Source of the DNA: Planctomycetota bacterium
GTDB taxonomy: Bacteria > Planctomycetota > Phycisphaerae > UBA1845 > Fen-1342
Length of the DNA: 64,000 nucleotides
Assembly (NCBI GenBank): GCA_018814045.1
Contig: JAHJAR010000277.1
Coordinates: 1 to 64,000, forward strand
Direction: 5' to 3'
Shown: positions 34,415 through 42,798 of the stretch, one piece after another
Numbering within the stretch: the first letter of the stretch is position 1
Layout of the letters: the number at the start of each line of letters is the position of its first letter
The notes under the pieces: model-generated
The model's input: the letters and a program-made list of their open reading frames with translations, nothing else
Told to the model about the DNA's origin: nothing
Database searches by the model: none
Translations under genes and position numbers: made by a program

Positions 34415-35446
34415 ATGCAGAGAGCGCGCGGATTTCGCAGAGCTTTTACACTGATCGAGTTGCTGGTGGTGGTGGCGATTATCGCGCTGCTGATCTCGAT
34501 CTTGCTTCCGGCCCTGAGTAGAGCAAAAGAGCAGGCCAAGACGACGGTCTGCCTCTCCAACCTGCGGTCGTTGGGGCAGGCCGCCAACACCTACCTGCTT
34601 GAAAACAGCGACCTGCCCTGGGCCTTGCCGGCCGAATACCAGGCGGCCGGATGGGATCCCGGTCACCGGAGCTGGAACGTCTACACAGAGTTCGTCTACG
34701 GCGGAGGTCGCCCCGACAAAACGACCGCGCAGTTCCAGGCCGCGCTCGGATCGGGCATGAAGGGCGGTGCCAGAGAATACAAGTTCTACGACATCACCGT
34801 GGCCCCGCCGCGCGTGCGGCCGATGAACAAGTACATCGGTTCGAGCGTGAGCTGGGACAATCCGGAGCGTGACCGCAACCCTAGACGTGTGCTCATCCCG
34901 GCGGAGATCCCGGACTTCTTCAAGTGCCCATCAGACTGCACGCCCTGGGTTCCCTGGGCGGGTGGCGGGGCCGCCAACGACGACCTCGAGGGCAGCTCGC
35001 CGTTTTCAACCTGGGAGTTCTGGGGCACCAGCTACGCCATCAACTGGTACTGGCCAAACTACTATGAACCGCTGTCCTGGGTGCAGGACATGTATCCGAA
35101 CAACGTGTTCCTGCGAGTCCTCGGCGGCATGAACGACACCGAGGGACTGGGGACGCGGATGATGCGTAACAAGGGCGGTCGCTGGGCGTCCGAGTTCATC
35201 ATCTTCTACGAGAACCGCCTGAACTACGCGATGGAGAGCGCCCGCCCGGAGGGCATGACCAATTCGTTTGAGAAGAACTTCGCCGGCTGGCACAAGCAGG
35301 TGGACTACCACGCCGCCGGCTTCATGGACGGCAGCGGGCGTTACACGAAATATGACACGCGCTACGTGAATGGTCCTGGTTGGACTACCTGGCCGAGCCC
35401 CCCGTGGGAGGGGCCGTGGGAGCCGTACGACGGTATCGACGACTAG
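34415..35446 (+). CDS. Prepilin-type N-terminal domain protein (pseudopilin-like)
   Basis: 343 residues; CAGGAGG at 34398-34404 sets ATG 34415. The N-terminus 'RAFTLIELLVVVAIIALL' is a class III prepilin signal, cut before Phe and methylated. It continues with 'CLSNLRSLGQAANTYL', the conserved planctomycete pseudopilin region, then a Trp/Tyr-rich C-terminal body with 'HAAGFMDGSGRYTKYDTR', comparable to the family's H-x9-DG-type end. Such proteins are numerous in planctomycetes and may form type II secretion-like surface fibres. Followed by a strong terminator, so a single-gene unit. Confidence 0.9.
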   Translation: MQRARGFRRAFTLIELLVVVAIIALLISILLPALSRAKEQAKTTVCLSNLRSLGQAANTYLLENSDLPWALPAEYQAAGWDPGHRSWNVYTEFVYGGGRPDKTTAQFQAALGSGMKGGAREYKFYDITVAPPRVRPMNKYIGSSVSWDNPERDRNPRRVLIPAEIPDFFKCPSDCTPWVPWAGGGAANDDLEGSSPFSTWEFWGTSYAINWYWPNYYEPLSWVQDMYPNNVFLRVLGGMNDTEGLGTRMMRNKGGRWASEFIIFYENRLNYAMESARPEGMTNSFEKNFAGWHKQVDYHAAGFMDGSGRYTKYDTRYVNGPGWTTWPSPPWEGPWEPYDGIDD

Positions 35447-35466
35447 GAAATATACGGGTTTGATCT

Positions 35467-35508
35467 CGGCCGGCGCGATAGCACGATCGCGCCGGCCGGT
35501 TTGTTCTC
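35467..35508 (+). terminator. Intrinsic terminator of the pseudopilin-like gene
   Basis: A perfect 13-bp stem, CGGCCGGCGCGAT (35467-35479) with ATCGCGCCGGCCG (35486-35498), loop AGCACG, followed by GTTTGTTCTC. Twenty bases after the stop codon. Confidence 0.85.
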
Positions 35509-35615
35509 ACCAAGGCCGCGGACGGCGTAGCCACCGGCCGGCTCACCCGGTTTGCGAGCGTCCCGACAGGCCGCACAAGCTGCCTCGGCGGTTGGGGTTT
35601 GGCAGCCAAAACCGA

Positions 35616-35645
35616 TTGACCCATTCCTTCAGGTTGTGCTAGCCT
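35616..35645 (+). promoter_or_regulatory. Possible promoter giving a leaderless transcript
   Basis: TTGACC at 35616-35621, 18-base spacer, TAGCCT at 35640-35645. The start codon at 35652 is only six bases beyond the -10 element, so transcription would begin at or next to the ATG. No ribosome site is present there, consistent with leaderless translation. The -10 match is weak. Confidence 0.35.
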
Positions 35646-35651
35646 AAGAGC

Positions 35652-36575
35652 ATGACTGCAACCAGCGTGACTACCACCGGGTCTGCGGCGGCCTCCTGGC
35701 TGAAACGGGTCCGGTTTGTGCTGGCGGTGGCGGTGATCTGGGCCGGATTGCACTACATCGTCGACGGGGCTGCGCTGGGCCGCGGGCTGCATCGCCCAGT
35801 GGTTCTGCTGGTCTCCCATGCGGGATTGGCAGGCGGGCTCGCGGCGGGGTTGGTGCTTTGGGTCGGAGCCGGTTTGGGGGTTTTCCTGAGCGGCCGGCGT
35901 GAGAGTGGTGAGGCCCTGGTCATGGTCGGGATCGCTTTGGCGCTCTGGGCGGCGCCGGGCGGGACGATGGACGACTGGCTGCTGCTGCGAAACGAAACAC
36001 TCGACGCGTCCGCCAGCCCGGCGTATCGGACGCTGCTGGCCGACTACGTGTTCCTGTTGGCCTGCTTGGCGGGGGTGGCGGTCGTAGGCGGGCTGGCGGA
36101 ACGCGCTACGCGCCCACCGGCCGACCAGGGACCAGCCCACCGAGATCGGCTGTTGAATCTGGAGTCACTCAGCGCCGAGTCGAGCAGCGGGCCCATGGCA
36201 CTGGTCACGTGCGCTGCGGTGGCGGCGGTGCTGCTGCTGTTCCTCCCGGGACCGCGCAGCGGCTGGACGCAACGGGGACAGGTCTACTTTGCGGTGGCGG
36301 TGGCCTACGCCGTGGGAGCAGTTGTGGCACGCCGCGCCACCCATGCCCGCCACCCCCTGTGGTACTTGGCGACTCCCTTCATCGTCGGGATCGTGGGGCT
36401 GCTTGTCGCGGCTCTGCGGCCAACACTGCCAGCGGAGTACGCTCACCTGAACGTGATTCCGGCCATCGGGCTCGTGCGGCCGCTGCCAGTCGAGATGGTT
36501 GGGGTGGGGGTGGTCGTTATCGTCTGGACGCTGCGGGCGACGGCGGCGCTGCACCTTGACGAGGAGCGGGACTGA
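35652..36575 (+). CDS. Multi-pass membrane protein, unknown function
   Basis: 307 residues with about eight hydrophobic segments in two groups of four (about 20-150 and 180-300), split by a polar loop ('RATRPPADQGPAHRDRLLNL'). No family recognised and no catalytic motif visible. It leads a run of three small plus-strand genes (gaps of 13 and 6 bases), so it may form a unit with the 66- and 77-residue proteins that follow. Confidence 0.7.
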   Translation: MTATSVTTTGSAAASWLKRVRFVLAVAVIWAGLHYIVDGAALGRGLHRPVVLLVSHAGLAGGLAAGLVLWVGAGLGVFLSGRRESGEALVMVGIALALWAAPGGTMDDWLLLRNETLDASASPAYRTLLADYVFLLACLAGVAVVGGLAERATRPPADQGPAHRDRLLNLESLSAESSSGPMALVTCAAVAAVLLLFLPGPRSGWTQRGQVYFAVAVAYAVGAVVARRATHARHPLWYLATPFIVGIVGLLVAALRPTLPAEYAHLNVIPAIGLVRPLPVEMVGVGVVVIVWTLRATAALHLDEERD

Positions 36576-36588
36576 CTGGAGACGCGCG

Positions 36589-36789
36589 GTGGACATCCGC
36601 CTATCCAGGAAGCGCAGCGAGACCTGGGAGGAATTGCGCGCCCGGCTCATCGCCGAAACGTCGGCTTACCTGAGCGAATGCCTGCGCCACCCGGAGTTGT
36701 CCGTGCGTATCCCGATGATCCCGGTGGGCAGTGGGCGTTTCCCGCCGTCGTTGACGGAGGCGTTCTGGCATGCCGTGCTTCACGAGTGA
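36589..36789 (+). CDS. Small hypothetical protein, 66 residues
   Basis: GTG 36589 with TGGAGA upstream. The product is soluble and charged ('RKRSETWEELRARLIAETSA', then 'VRIPMIPVGSGRFPPSL') with no recognised family. It fits tightly between two membrane-protein genes (13 and 6 bases), which supports it as a real gene and possibly a regulator or adaptor of those membrane proteins. Confidence 0.6.
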   Translation: MDIRLSRKRSETWEELRARLIAETSAYLSECLRHPELSVRIPMIPVGSGRFPPSLTEAFWHAVLHE

Positions 36790-36795
36790 TGGGTG

Positions 36796-37029
36796 ATGAA
36801 GAGGTTGAGTCGCAACATCGACGGTCGTGGGCGGGTAGCGCGTGGCATTTCCGGGTTGCTTTTCCTCCTCGGCGTCGCGTTGCTGGTCTGGGATGGTTGG
36901 CCCATCCGCGGGAGCTGGCTGCGGTGGGGCGCATGTGGCGTGCTGACGCTGTTAGGCACCTTCCAGCTCTTCGAGGCGGTCGCCGGCTGGTGTGTCACCC
37001 TCGCACTCGGCTACAAAACGCCGATGTAA
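36796..37029 (+). CDS. Small DUF2892-like membrane protein
   Basis: 77 residues. Basic N-terminus 'KRLSRNIDGRGRVARGISG', two membrane helices, and an end 'GWCVTLALGYKTPM' that resembles the DUF2892 family (a two-helix membrane module with 'WCPLYxLLGxxT', often found with rhodanese domains). GTG 36793 is an alternative start one codon upstream. Third gene of the small membrane cluster. A rhodanese gene lies 1.6 kb downstream, on the same strand but in a different unit. Confidence 0.65.
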   Translation: MKRLSRNIDGRGRVARGISGLLFLLGVALLVWDGWPIRGSWLRWGACGVLTLLGTFQLFEAVAGWCVTLALGYKTPM

Positions 37030-37068
37030 TGGAATAACACTGCAGTGATCTTCGGTTTCACCGACCGG

Positions 37069-37142
37069 GCCCCGAGCGTCAGCGAGCGGGACCTCAGGGC
37101 GAACGTGGTCTGATGCCGGACCCGCTCGCTGGCGCTCGGGGC
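37069..37142. repeat. Long imperfect inverted repeat
   Basis: A 25-base arm starting GCCCCGAGCGTCAGCGAGCG (37069-37093) is matched in inverse by 37118-37142 with two mismatches, around a 24-base loop. It lies between the DUF2892-like and radical SAM genes. Strong hairpin without a T-run; it looks like a dispersed palindromic repeat, possibly also ending transcription from upstream. Confidence 0.65.
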
Positions 37143-37195
37143 TCTGATAGGCCCTTGCGGCCCGGGAGTCGGCCGAGCGGTAATAGCGGAGTTGT

Positions 37196-38551
37196 ATGCG
37201 GATTCTGATTCTCCAGATTGTTCGCGCTGTGCGGGCACGCCCCGTGCCGCGCTTCGAGCCGCACCTCGGCACGCTGCTGGCCTTGTTGCAGGATTGCGGG
37301 CACGAGCTTTCGTTGCAGGGGTTGGCCCGCTTCGATCTTGACGCCATCAAGTCCGCCCTGGCCCGGGCCCTGCCGCAACTGATCTACGCCGACATCTCGG
37401 CCACGTGCGTCGATGTGGCCCGGCGCGCGCTCGAGTACATCCACGAGCACGAGTTTCTGCCGGTCGTGGCCGGCGGCAACCTGCCGACGGTTGATCCGGC
37501 GGCAAGTCTGAGTCTCCCGAGCGTGCAAGCCGTCGCGATCGGCGAGCCGGATGCATCGCTCGTGACCTACCTGGAGCGCATCAAGGACCCGGCTGCGGGG
37601 CAGGTCGTCCTGGGCGTCTGGTCGCGGGATGAGCGTGGCACGGCCCGGCCGGATCTGCCGCCTCTGGTCGAGGATCTCGATTCACTGCCGTTTCCGGAGC
37701 GGGACCTGTTTGGCTATGCAGGCTACGTGCAGCGCACCGGGCAGGTCGAAGTCGCGGTGGGACGTGGGTGCCCGCAGCAGTGTGCCTATTGCGTCAATGA
37801 CTGGCTGGAGGAAATCTACGAGAACTGTGGTACGTGGGTACGGCGACGGTCTCCGGAGAACGTCCTGGAAGAGCTGGAGTTGCTGTGCGAACGCTACCCG
37901 AGCGTACGTCTGATTAGGTTCCTGGATCACGCCTTCGCGCTGGACGCGGATTGGTTGCCCGCGTTTCTGGACACGTATGCCCGGCGTTGCGCGTTGCCGT
38001 TTCGCTGCCACGTGCGCGCGAATGCCGCGGATGAAGACACCATCCAGCGCCTGGCCCGGGCCGGTTGCCGGCTGGCCGATGTGGAAGTGGTCAGTGGCAG
38101 CGATTTTCTCCGCAACGAAATATTCGATATGGACCTCGACAACGCGCAGATCAAGGCGGCGTTCACACGGCTGCACGCCGCGCGGATCCGGACGCGAGCG
38201 ATTGTCTATCTCGGGGCGCCGTACGAAAGCGAGGCGTCGCTGGAGCAGACCCGCACCCTGCTGGGTGAACTGAGACCGAACGTCGTCGATGTCCGCCCAT
38301 ACTACCCGTGGCCAGGGACCCGCGCGGCCGAGACGTGCCGGGAAAACGGCTGGCTGCACGTGCGTGGTGAAGAGCAGTACTACAGCGACCGCAACGGAAT
38401 CGATATGCCGGCTTGTCGCCCCGCTGTCGTTGCTGCGCTGCTCAAGCGTTTGCGGCGCGAGTTTCCAACTGCCCTCGCGGAGCCCTGGTGGCGGCGTTGG
38501 CCGCCGGGCGCCCGCTCGCCGATCGGGCAGATGTTCCCGAAACGCCGATAG
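37196..38551 (+). CDS. B12-binding-type radical SAM protein
   Basis: 451 residues from ATG 37196. Residues about 1-130 form a Rossmann-like domain of the B12-binding type ('GTLLALLQDCGHE', 'VVAGGNLPTVDP', 'VQAVAIGEPD'), though the cobalamin-ligand motif DxHxxG is not evident. The radical SAM core has its [4Fe-4S] cysteines C192, C196 and C199 in 'GRGCPQQCAYCVND', and 'EDTIQRLARAGCRLADVEV' is the typical second half. Such proteins do methylations or radical rearrangements; hopanoid, tetrapyrrole or antibiotic pathways are all possible. The substrate cannot be inferred; no obvious pathway neighbours. Confidence 0.85.
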   Translation: MRILILQIVRAVRARPVPRFEPHLGTLLALLQDCGHELSLQGLARFDLDAIKSALARALPQLIYADISATCVDVARRALEYIHEHEFLPVVAGGNLPTVDPAASLSLPSVQAVAIGEPDASLVTYLERIKDPAAGQVVLGVWSRDERGTARPDLPPLVEDLDSLPFPERDLFGYAGYVQRTGQVEVAVGRGCPQQCAYCVNDWLEEIYENCGTWVRRRSPENVLEELELLCERYPSVRLIRFLDHAFALDADWLPAFLDTYARRCALPFRCHVRANAADEDTIQRLARAGCRLADVEVVSGSDFLRNEIFDMDLDNAQIKAAFTRLHAARIRTRAIVYLGAPYESEASLEQTRTLLGELRPNVVDVRPYYPWPGTRAAETCRENGWLHVRGEEQYYSDRNGIDMPACRPAVVAALLKRLRREFPTALAEPWWRRWPPGARSPIGQMFPKRR

Positions 38552-38636
38552 GCTGATGGATCGCCGTCTGTTCGGCACGTCGCGCCGCGGATTGCGGCGG
38601 GCTCGACTTGCCGATGCGGCGGCTTGAGGTCAGACA

Positions 38637-39230
38637 ATGAGAATACTCACAACGGTTGTCGTCGAAGTCGTGATCATTGCCAGCTTGGGCGTTGGCTTGG
38701 GTTTCGTGGTCAATGCCGCCCGTAGCAAAGACTCGGTCAAGCTGCAGCGAGACTACTTCGCCAAGCGGCCCGCAACGACCCGACCGGCCTCGACCACCGG
38801 CGCCGCCGCGCCTGCCGCCACGAGCCAGACGGCCAGCGATGTCGGCGCCTCCCACGGTCTGCCCGAGCACGATTACCAGGTGCTCAGCTTCGAGGATGTC
38901 GCGGCGCTGTTCGAGGATCCCAACACGGCCGTGGGCGCCAACGTGTTCGTGGACGCGCGGGAAGACGACTTGTTCACTGAGGGGCACATCCCGGGTGCGC
39001 TGCAGTGCGACCACTTCCGGCTGGAGCGGTACATCGATCGCGTCTACGCCGCCGCCCTGCAGGCCGAGAAGGTCGTCGTCTACTGCACCGGCGGGGAGTG
39101 CGAGGACAGCATCTACGTTTGCGGCGACCTGTTCGACCGTGGGATCGAGTATGAGAAGATTCACCTCTACCCCGGTGGCTGGGAAGAGTGGGTCGAGAAG
39201 CAGATGCCGACCGAAAGCGATCTGGAGTAG
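38637..39230 (+). CDS. Membrane-anchored rhodanese-domain protein
   Basis: 197 residues: an N-terminal helix ('TVVVEVVIIASLGVGLGFVV'), an Ala/Thr-rich linker (about 44-75), then a rhodanese domain with 'VFVDAREDDLFTEGHIPGAL' and the active-site Cys C150 in 'VVVYCTGGECEDS'. It should carry sulfane sulfur as a persulfide outside the membrane. It ends three bases before the DoxX/MauE-like gene, and the pair forms an obvious two-gene unit. Confidence 0.88.
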   Translation: MRILTTVVVEVVIIASLGVGLGFVVNAARSKDSVKLQRDYFAKRPATTRPASTTGAAAPAATSQTASDVGASHGLPEHDYQVLSFEDVAALFEDPNTAVGANVFVDAREDDLFTEGHIPGALQCDHFRLERYIDRVYAAALQAEKVVVYCTGGECEDSIYVCGDLFDRGIEYEKIHLYPGGWEEWVEKQMPTESDLE

Positions 39231-39233
39231 CCG

Positions 39234-39770
39234 ATGGCTGAGACACGGGTGTCATTGATCCGGCGCGTGGACGCGAGCGGCGTCCCATTGCTGCTGGCGC
39301 GCGTGGCGACCGGCGGGTGGTTTCTATACCTGGCCGGGATGAAGATCAGCGACCCATTCGAGTTTCTGAAGCAGGTCCACGCCTACGGCATCGTCCCAGA
39401 ATCTCCGGTCTATCTGCTGAACAGCGTTGCAATCGTGCTGCCAATGCTGGAAATCGTGTGTGCCGCGGCCCTGTTGCTGGGGCTCTGGGTGCGCGGAGCG
39501 GCAACCGTGATCGGCTTGATGCTGCTGGCCTTTCTGCCCGCGTTGCTGTACCGGGCCTGGATCATCTACCAGGCCGGGGATATGGCGTTTTGTGACGTAT
39601 GCTTCGATTGCGGCTGTGGCACGGGTGTCGTCTGCATCTGCCACAAGGCCGCCGAGAACACCGCCCTGTTTGTCGGCGCGCTGATCGGGTTGTTCTCCTG
39701 CTCGCGGCGCTGGTGTTTGTCGGGCTGGTTTGGACGAGTGGTCATGCGGCCGGCGCCGGTAAAGACGTAG
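39234..39770 (+). CDS. DoxX/MauE-like membrane protein with Cys-rich loop
   Basis: 178 residues with four membrane helices in the DoxX/MauE pattern ('GGWFLYLAGMKISDPFEFL', then 'LPMLEIVCAAALLLGLWVRG'). Between helices 3 and 4 lies 'CDVCFDCGCGTGVVCICHK', six cysteines and a His in 18 residues, denser than the usual CGC motif of MauE-type redox proteins. Members of this family help form disulfides or handle sulfur compounds at the membrane. Its rhodanese neighbour supports a sulfur or thiol role. The cluster could also bind a metal. Confidence 0.8.
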   Translation: MAETRVSLIRRVDASGVPLLLARVATGGWFLYLAGMKISDPFEFLKQVHAYGIVPESPVYLLNSVAIVLPMLEIVCAAALLLGLWVRGAATVIGLMLLAFLPALLYRAWIIYQAGDMAFCDVCFDCGCGTGVVCICHKAAENTALFVGALIGLFSCSRRWCLSGWFGRVVMRPAPVKT

Positions 39771-39825
39771 CTGCCTGCTCTTTCGCCGACTGGACGAGGG
39801 GCGCCACATCCACTATTAGTCCCGT

Positions 39826-41112
39826 ATGCTCGCCTTGTCCTGCGCCCCAACTTTGCTCCTGTTGGCCCAGACTGTCACCTCGGCCCCGGCTGCCACGTCG
39901 GCCGCCGCCGACCCGCCGCCGTTGATAACCGACCCGGCCGGCATTCTCGCCATCCTGTTGGTTGTATTGGCGGGCATCTTCTGGCTGACGCAGCATCGAG
40001 TCTTCGGTCGGCTCTTCAAGGTCGTTCCAGCGCTGGTCTTCTGCTATTTCGTGCCGACCACGCTGACGACATTGGGGGTCATTCCCGATTCATCAGCGCT
40101 GTATTCGTGGATCAAGTCCTTCGTGCTGCCGGCCAGTCTGTTGCTGCTGATCCTGGCGCTGGACGTGCCGGGCATCATCCGCCTCGGCCCCAAGGCCGTG
40201 ATCATGCTTCTGGCCGGCACGACGGGCGTGGTCCTGGGCGGGCCGCTGGCGTTGCTGGTCTGCCGGGAGTGGTTACCGTCCGATGCGTGGCAGGGGATGA
40301 CCGCATTGGCCGGGAGCTGGATCGGCGGCGGCGCCAACTTCGTCGCCCTGGGCGAAATCGCCGGCACAAGCAACGCCATGTTGGCCACGATGGTGATCCC
40401 GGATGTCTTCGTGGCTAACATCTGGATGGGGGTACTGCTGTATCTATCGGGACACCAGCGGCGAGTTGATGCCTGGACCGGAGCCAACGTGCAGGCGATC
40501 CGCGCTCTCGAACGCCGCATGACTGATTTTCAGGAAAGGGTGATGCGCATCCCGGCGCTGTCCGACCTGATGATCATCCTCGCCTTCGGATTCGCGGGGA
40601 GTTGGCTGAGCTATCGGGCTGGGCTGTGGCTGCCGGAGATCGGCACGGCGATATCGCACTCCACGTGGAAGTACATCATCATCACGGCCGTGGGCGTGAT
40701 TCTGTCGTTCACGCCGGTGCGCAACCTGGAGGGGGCCGGGGCATCTCGGATCGGGTCGGTGATGATCTACCTGCTGGTCGCGTGTATCGGCGCGTCGGCC
40801 GATTTCGCCAAGATCGTAGAGGCTCCCGCCTTCATCTTGATGGGGTTTATCTGGATCAGCGTTCACATCTTCGTGCTGTTGGTGGTTGGCTGGCTGATCA
40901 AAGCCCCGATCTTCTTCGTCGCCGTCGGTTCGCAAGCGAACATCGGCGGGGCGGCGAGTGCGCCGATCGTGGCGGCGGCGTACCATCCGTCACTCGCCCC
41001 CGTGGGCGTGCTGCTGGCCGTCGCCGGCTACGTCCTGGGCACTTACGCCGGCCTAGTCTGTATGAAGTTGCTGCAAACGGTCGCCGGCCATGCTCCGCTG
41101 CCAACGCCGTAG
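39826..41112 (+). CDS. DUF819 family membrane protein (putative transporter)
   Basis: 428 residues with about eleven membrane segments. The family signatures are 'LAGSWIGGGANFVALGE' and 'AVGSQANIGGAASAPIVAAA', two half-repeats typical of DUF819 (YjcL-like), thought to be a transporter with inverted-repeat fold. Substrate unknown. It starts 55 bases after the DoxX-like gene and may share its transcript. ATG 39826 is used; the region has no strong ribosome site. Confidence 0.85.
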   Translation: MLALSCAPTLLLLAQTVTSAPAATSAAADPPPLITDPAGILAILLVVLAGIFWLTQHRVFGRLFKVVPALVFCYFVPTTLTTLGVIPDSSALYSWIKSFVLPASLLLLILALDVPGIIRLGPKAVIMLLAGTTGVVLGGPLALLVCREWLPSDAWQGMTALAGSWIGGGANFVALGEIAGTSNAMLATMVIPDVFVANIWMGVLLYLSGHQRRVDAWTGANVQAIRALERRMTDFQERVMRIPALSDLMIILAFGFAGSWLSYRAGLWLPEIGTAISHSTWKYIIITAVGVILSFTPVRNLEGAGASRIGSVMIYLLVACIGASADFAKIVEAPAFILMGFIWISVHIFVLLVVGWLIKAPIFFVAVGSQANIGGAASAPIVAAAYHPSLAPVGVLLAVAGYVLGTYAGLVCMKLLQTVAGHAPLPTP

Positions 41113-41190
41113 GTTTCGAGCGGGTTGATTGCGGGCGCGCTGCTCCTGTCGCTCCCAGTTCCCCCGTGTCTGGCTCAGTTTCCGCACCCT

Positions 41191-41255
41191 CACGGCCGAC
41201 ACGGCCGTCACACCCGCGGAGCCTTCTCGATGGTGGCACGGCTGTGTCAGCCGTG
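41191..41255. repeat. Pair of short palindromes
   Basis: ACGGCCG-ACA-CGGCCGT (about 41193-41209) and CACGGCTG-TGT-CAGCCGTG (41237-41255) lie 30 bases apart between the convergent DUF819 and DUF6504-like genes. Both are short, perfect and GC-rich. They may act as mRNA-end hairpins or belong to dispersed palindromic repeats. Confidence 0.45.
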
Positions 41256-41294
41256 GCCCGGCAGCGCACGGTTCAGCCGTGATTCGCAGCACGC

Positions 41295-41609
41295 CTACGT
41301 CTCGATTGAATACAGGAACCAGCGCTGCTTGGGAGAACCGCTCTTGGGCGTGTGCCGGATGAAATAGACCGTCCAGATCGAGTCGTCGGACATGCGCAGC
41401 CGGTAGTAGTGCCGCCGCAAATAGCGCTCCCCACCCGGACGACCGCCCTCTGGTTGCGACTGCTTCCAGCCTTGGAGCGTTTCTACGACGCTGCTGACCG
41501 CTTCACGCCAAGCGAACGCGCGCGGCAATCCTGGCTCGCCGCGTCCCATGGCGGCGGTGTCACCGGTATGCGTTTGCGGGACTATGGGTTCGCTGATGAA
41601 GTCAGCCAT
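41295..41609 (-). CDS. DUF6504-like small protein
   Basis: 104 residues: 'FISEPIVPQ' at the start, 'PRAFAWREAVSSVVETLQGW' in the middle, and 'YLRRHYYRLRMSDDSIWTVY' with a closing 'RWFLYSIE'. This order of short motifs matches DUF6504, a small soluble family of unknown role often near DNA-repair polymerase genes in actinobacteria. It lies 26 bases downstream of the HAD gene on the same strand, probably one transcript. Confidence 0.65.
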   Translation of the reverse strand: MADFISEPIVPQTHTGDTAAMGRGEPGLPRAFAWREAVSSVVETLQGWKQSQPEGGRPGGERYLRRHYYRLRMSDDSIWTVYFIRHTPKSGSPKQRWFLYSIET

Positions 41610-41635
41610 CGCGCTTACCGTCCTGGGCGGATCGG

Positions 41636-42442
41636 TTAGTCGGACCAGCGTAGCTCGCCGTCCACGAGGAGATCGCCGATGCTGCCGACGATAATGTCGG
41701 GCTGCTCCGCACGAGGAATGGTTTCGATTACGGAGGCGTCCGCGTACTTACCCGACAGGACGAACGCCGCCTGCATACCCATCCGCTTGGCCCCCGCCAG
41801 GTCGGAGAATGGATCGTCTGAGACGACCGCCACACGCTCCGGCGGGAGGTTGATATCCGTCAGGGCCTGCTGATAGTAGTCAGGGCTGGGCTTGCCGATC
41901 ACGGTTGGCTCGACCTGGGTGGCATAGGCGATCGCCGCCACGATCGCCCCGACACTCGGCGCGTTGCGTCCTTCAGCATCGGGATACAACCGGTTGCGGT
42001 GCAAGGCGATGAACGCCGCGCTGTGGCGGCTCACCGCGTCGCAAGCCAGCCGCAGCCGCTCAAACGTGAGATCGGTATCCAGGCCCACGACGACGGCGTC
42101 CACCTCACTCTCGTCCACGATCGTGAAGCCCGCGTCGGCGAACATCTGGCGCAGGTTGGCTGTGCCGAGTACCAGGCAGCGTGTGGCCCGCAACTCGCGC
42201 AGTCTGGCGACCGCCGCGCTGGTGCAGGTGTGCGTCTCGGCGGCGGTGAAATCGAAACCGACCCGCGTCAGTTTCTCGACGATCGCCGATCTGGAGTCGG
42301 TTGTGTTGTTGGTGATCAGTCGCAACGGCAGGCCCAGTTCGCGCACCCGGCGGATGAACGCGACCGCACCCGGCACCGCCTGGTAACGCTTGTCGGCTAC
42401 GAGCACCCCCTCTACGTCCAACAGCAGTCCTTCCACGGCCAT
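41636..42442 (-). CDS. HAD superfamily hydrolase, class IIA (NagD/LHPP type)
   Basis: 268 residues. HAD motif I reads D9-V-E11-G ('LLLDVEGVL') rather than DxDG; motif II is 'LRLITNNTTDSR', motif III the Lys in 'VIGKPSPDYY', and motif IV 'VVSDDPFSDLAGAKRMGM'. The large C2 cap between motifs II and III is present. Family members hydrolyse sugar phosphates, pyridoxal phosphate or nucleotides. The Asp-to-Glu change at the acid/base position is seen in some relatives but could slow turnover. Leads the DUF6504-like gene. Confidence 0.85.
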   Translation of the reverse strand: MAVEGLLLDVEGVLVADKRYQAVPGAVAFIRRVRELGLPLRLITNNTTDSRSAIVEKLTRVGFDFTAAETHTCTSAAVARLRELRATRCLVLGTANLRQMFADAGFTIVDESEVDAVVVGLDTDLTFERLRLACDAVSRHSAAFIALHRNRLYPDAEGRNAPSVGAIVAAIAYATQVEPTVIGKPSPDYYQQALTDINLPPERVAVVSDDPFSDLAGAKRMGMQAAFVLSGKYADASVIETIPRAEQPDIIVGSIGDLLVDGELRWSD

Positions 42443-42557
42443 GACAATCTCGCTGTATTACAAACCGCCGATTTCTTTGCGCAGCGCTCCAAGTTTACAG
42501 CGCAGGATGGCCAATGGCGCCGGGAGAGATCAATCTGCGGCGACGCGTTTTCAGTGC

Positions 42558-42690
42558 AGAACCTATCCCAACACTCTTTGCGAGCCGCGACCGTCAGGGA
42601 GCGGTTGCCGGCGGCACCGAGCGGTTCGCGACACAACCGCTCCCTGACGGTCGCGGCTCGGAAGGATGTCGTAATTGTGAGCCACTACAC
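42558..42690. repeat. Dispersed palindromic repeat, best copy
   Basis: Begins with AGAACCTATCCCAA (42558-42571), also found at 14500-14513. Then a perfect 27-base inverted repeat: CGAGCCGCGACCGTCAGGGA plus GCGGTTG (42581-42607) against its exact complement at 42634-42660, with a 26-base loop. Downstream, 42661-42690 matches the sequence after the copy at 45179 ('TGTGAG.CACTAC'). Short ORFs through it are noise. Lies between the HAD gene and the thiamine-binding gene. Confidence 0.8.
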
Positions 42691-42798
42691 TGGCGATGAC
42701 ACGCCGGTGGCGTACGGTCCATGTGCGGGCCCGGCGCTTCGAGATCCCCAACCGCGCGACAATGCCCTACAATCGGCACTCCAAAGGAGGTGTTGACC

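Noticed and set aside
42390-42796. Several short ORFs reading 'RSLTVAAR' or 'PLPDGRGS'
   Set aside because: They are translations of the palindromic repeat in different frames; the same peptides recur at every copy.
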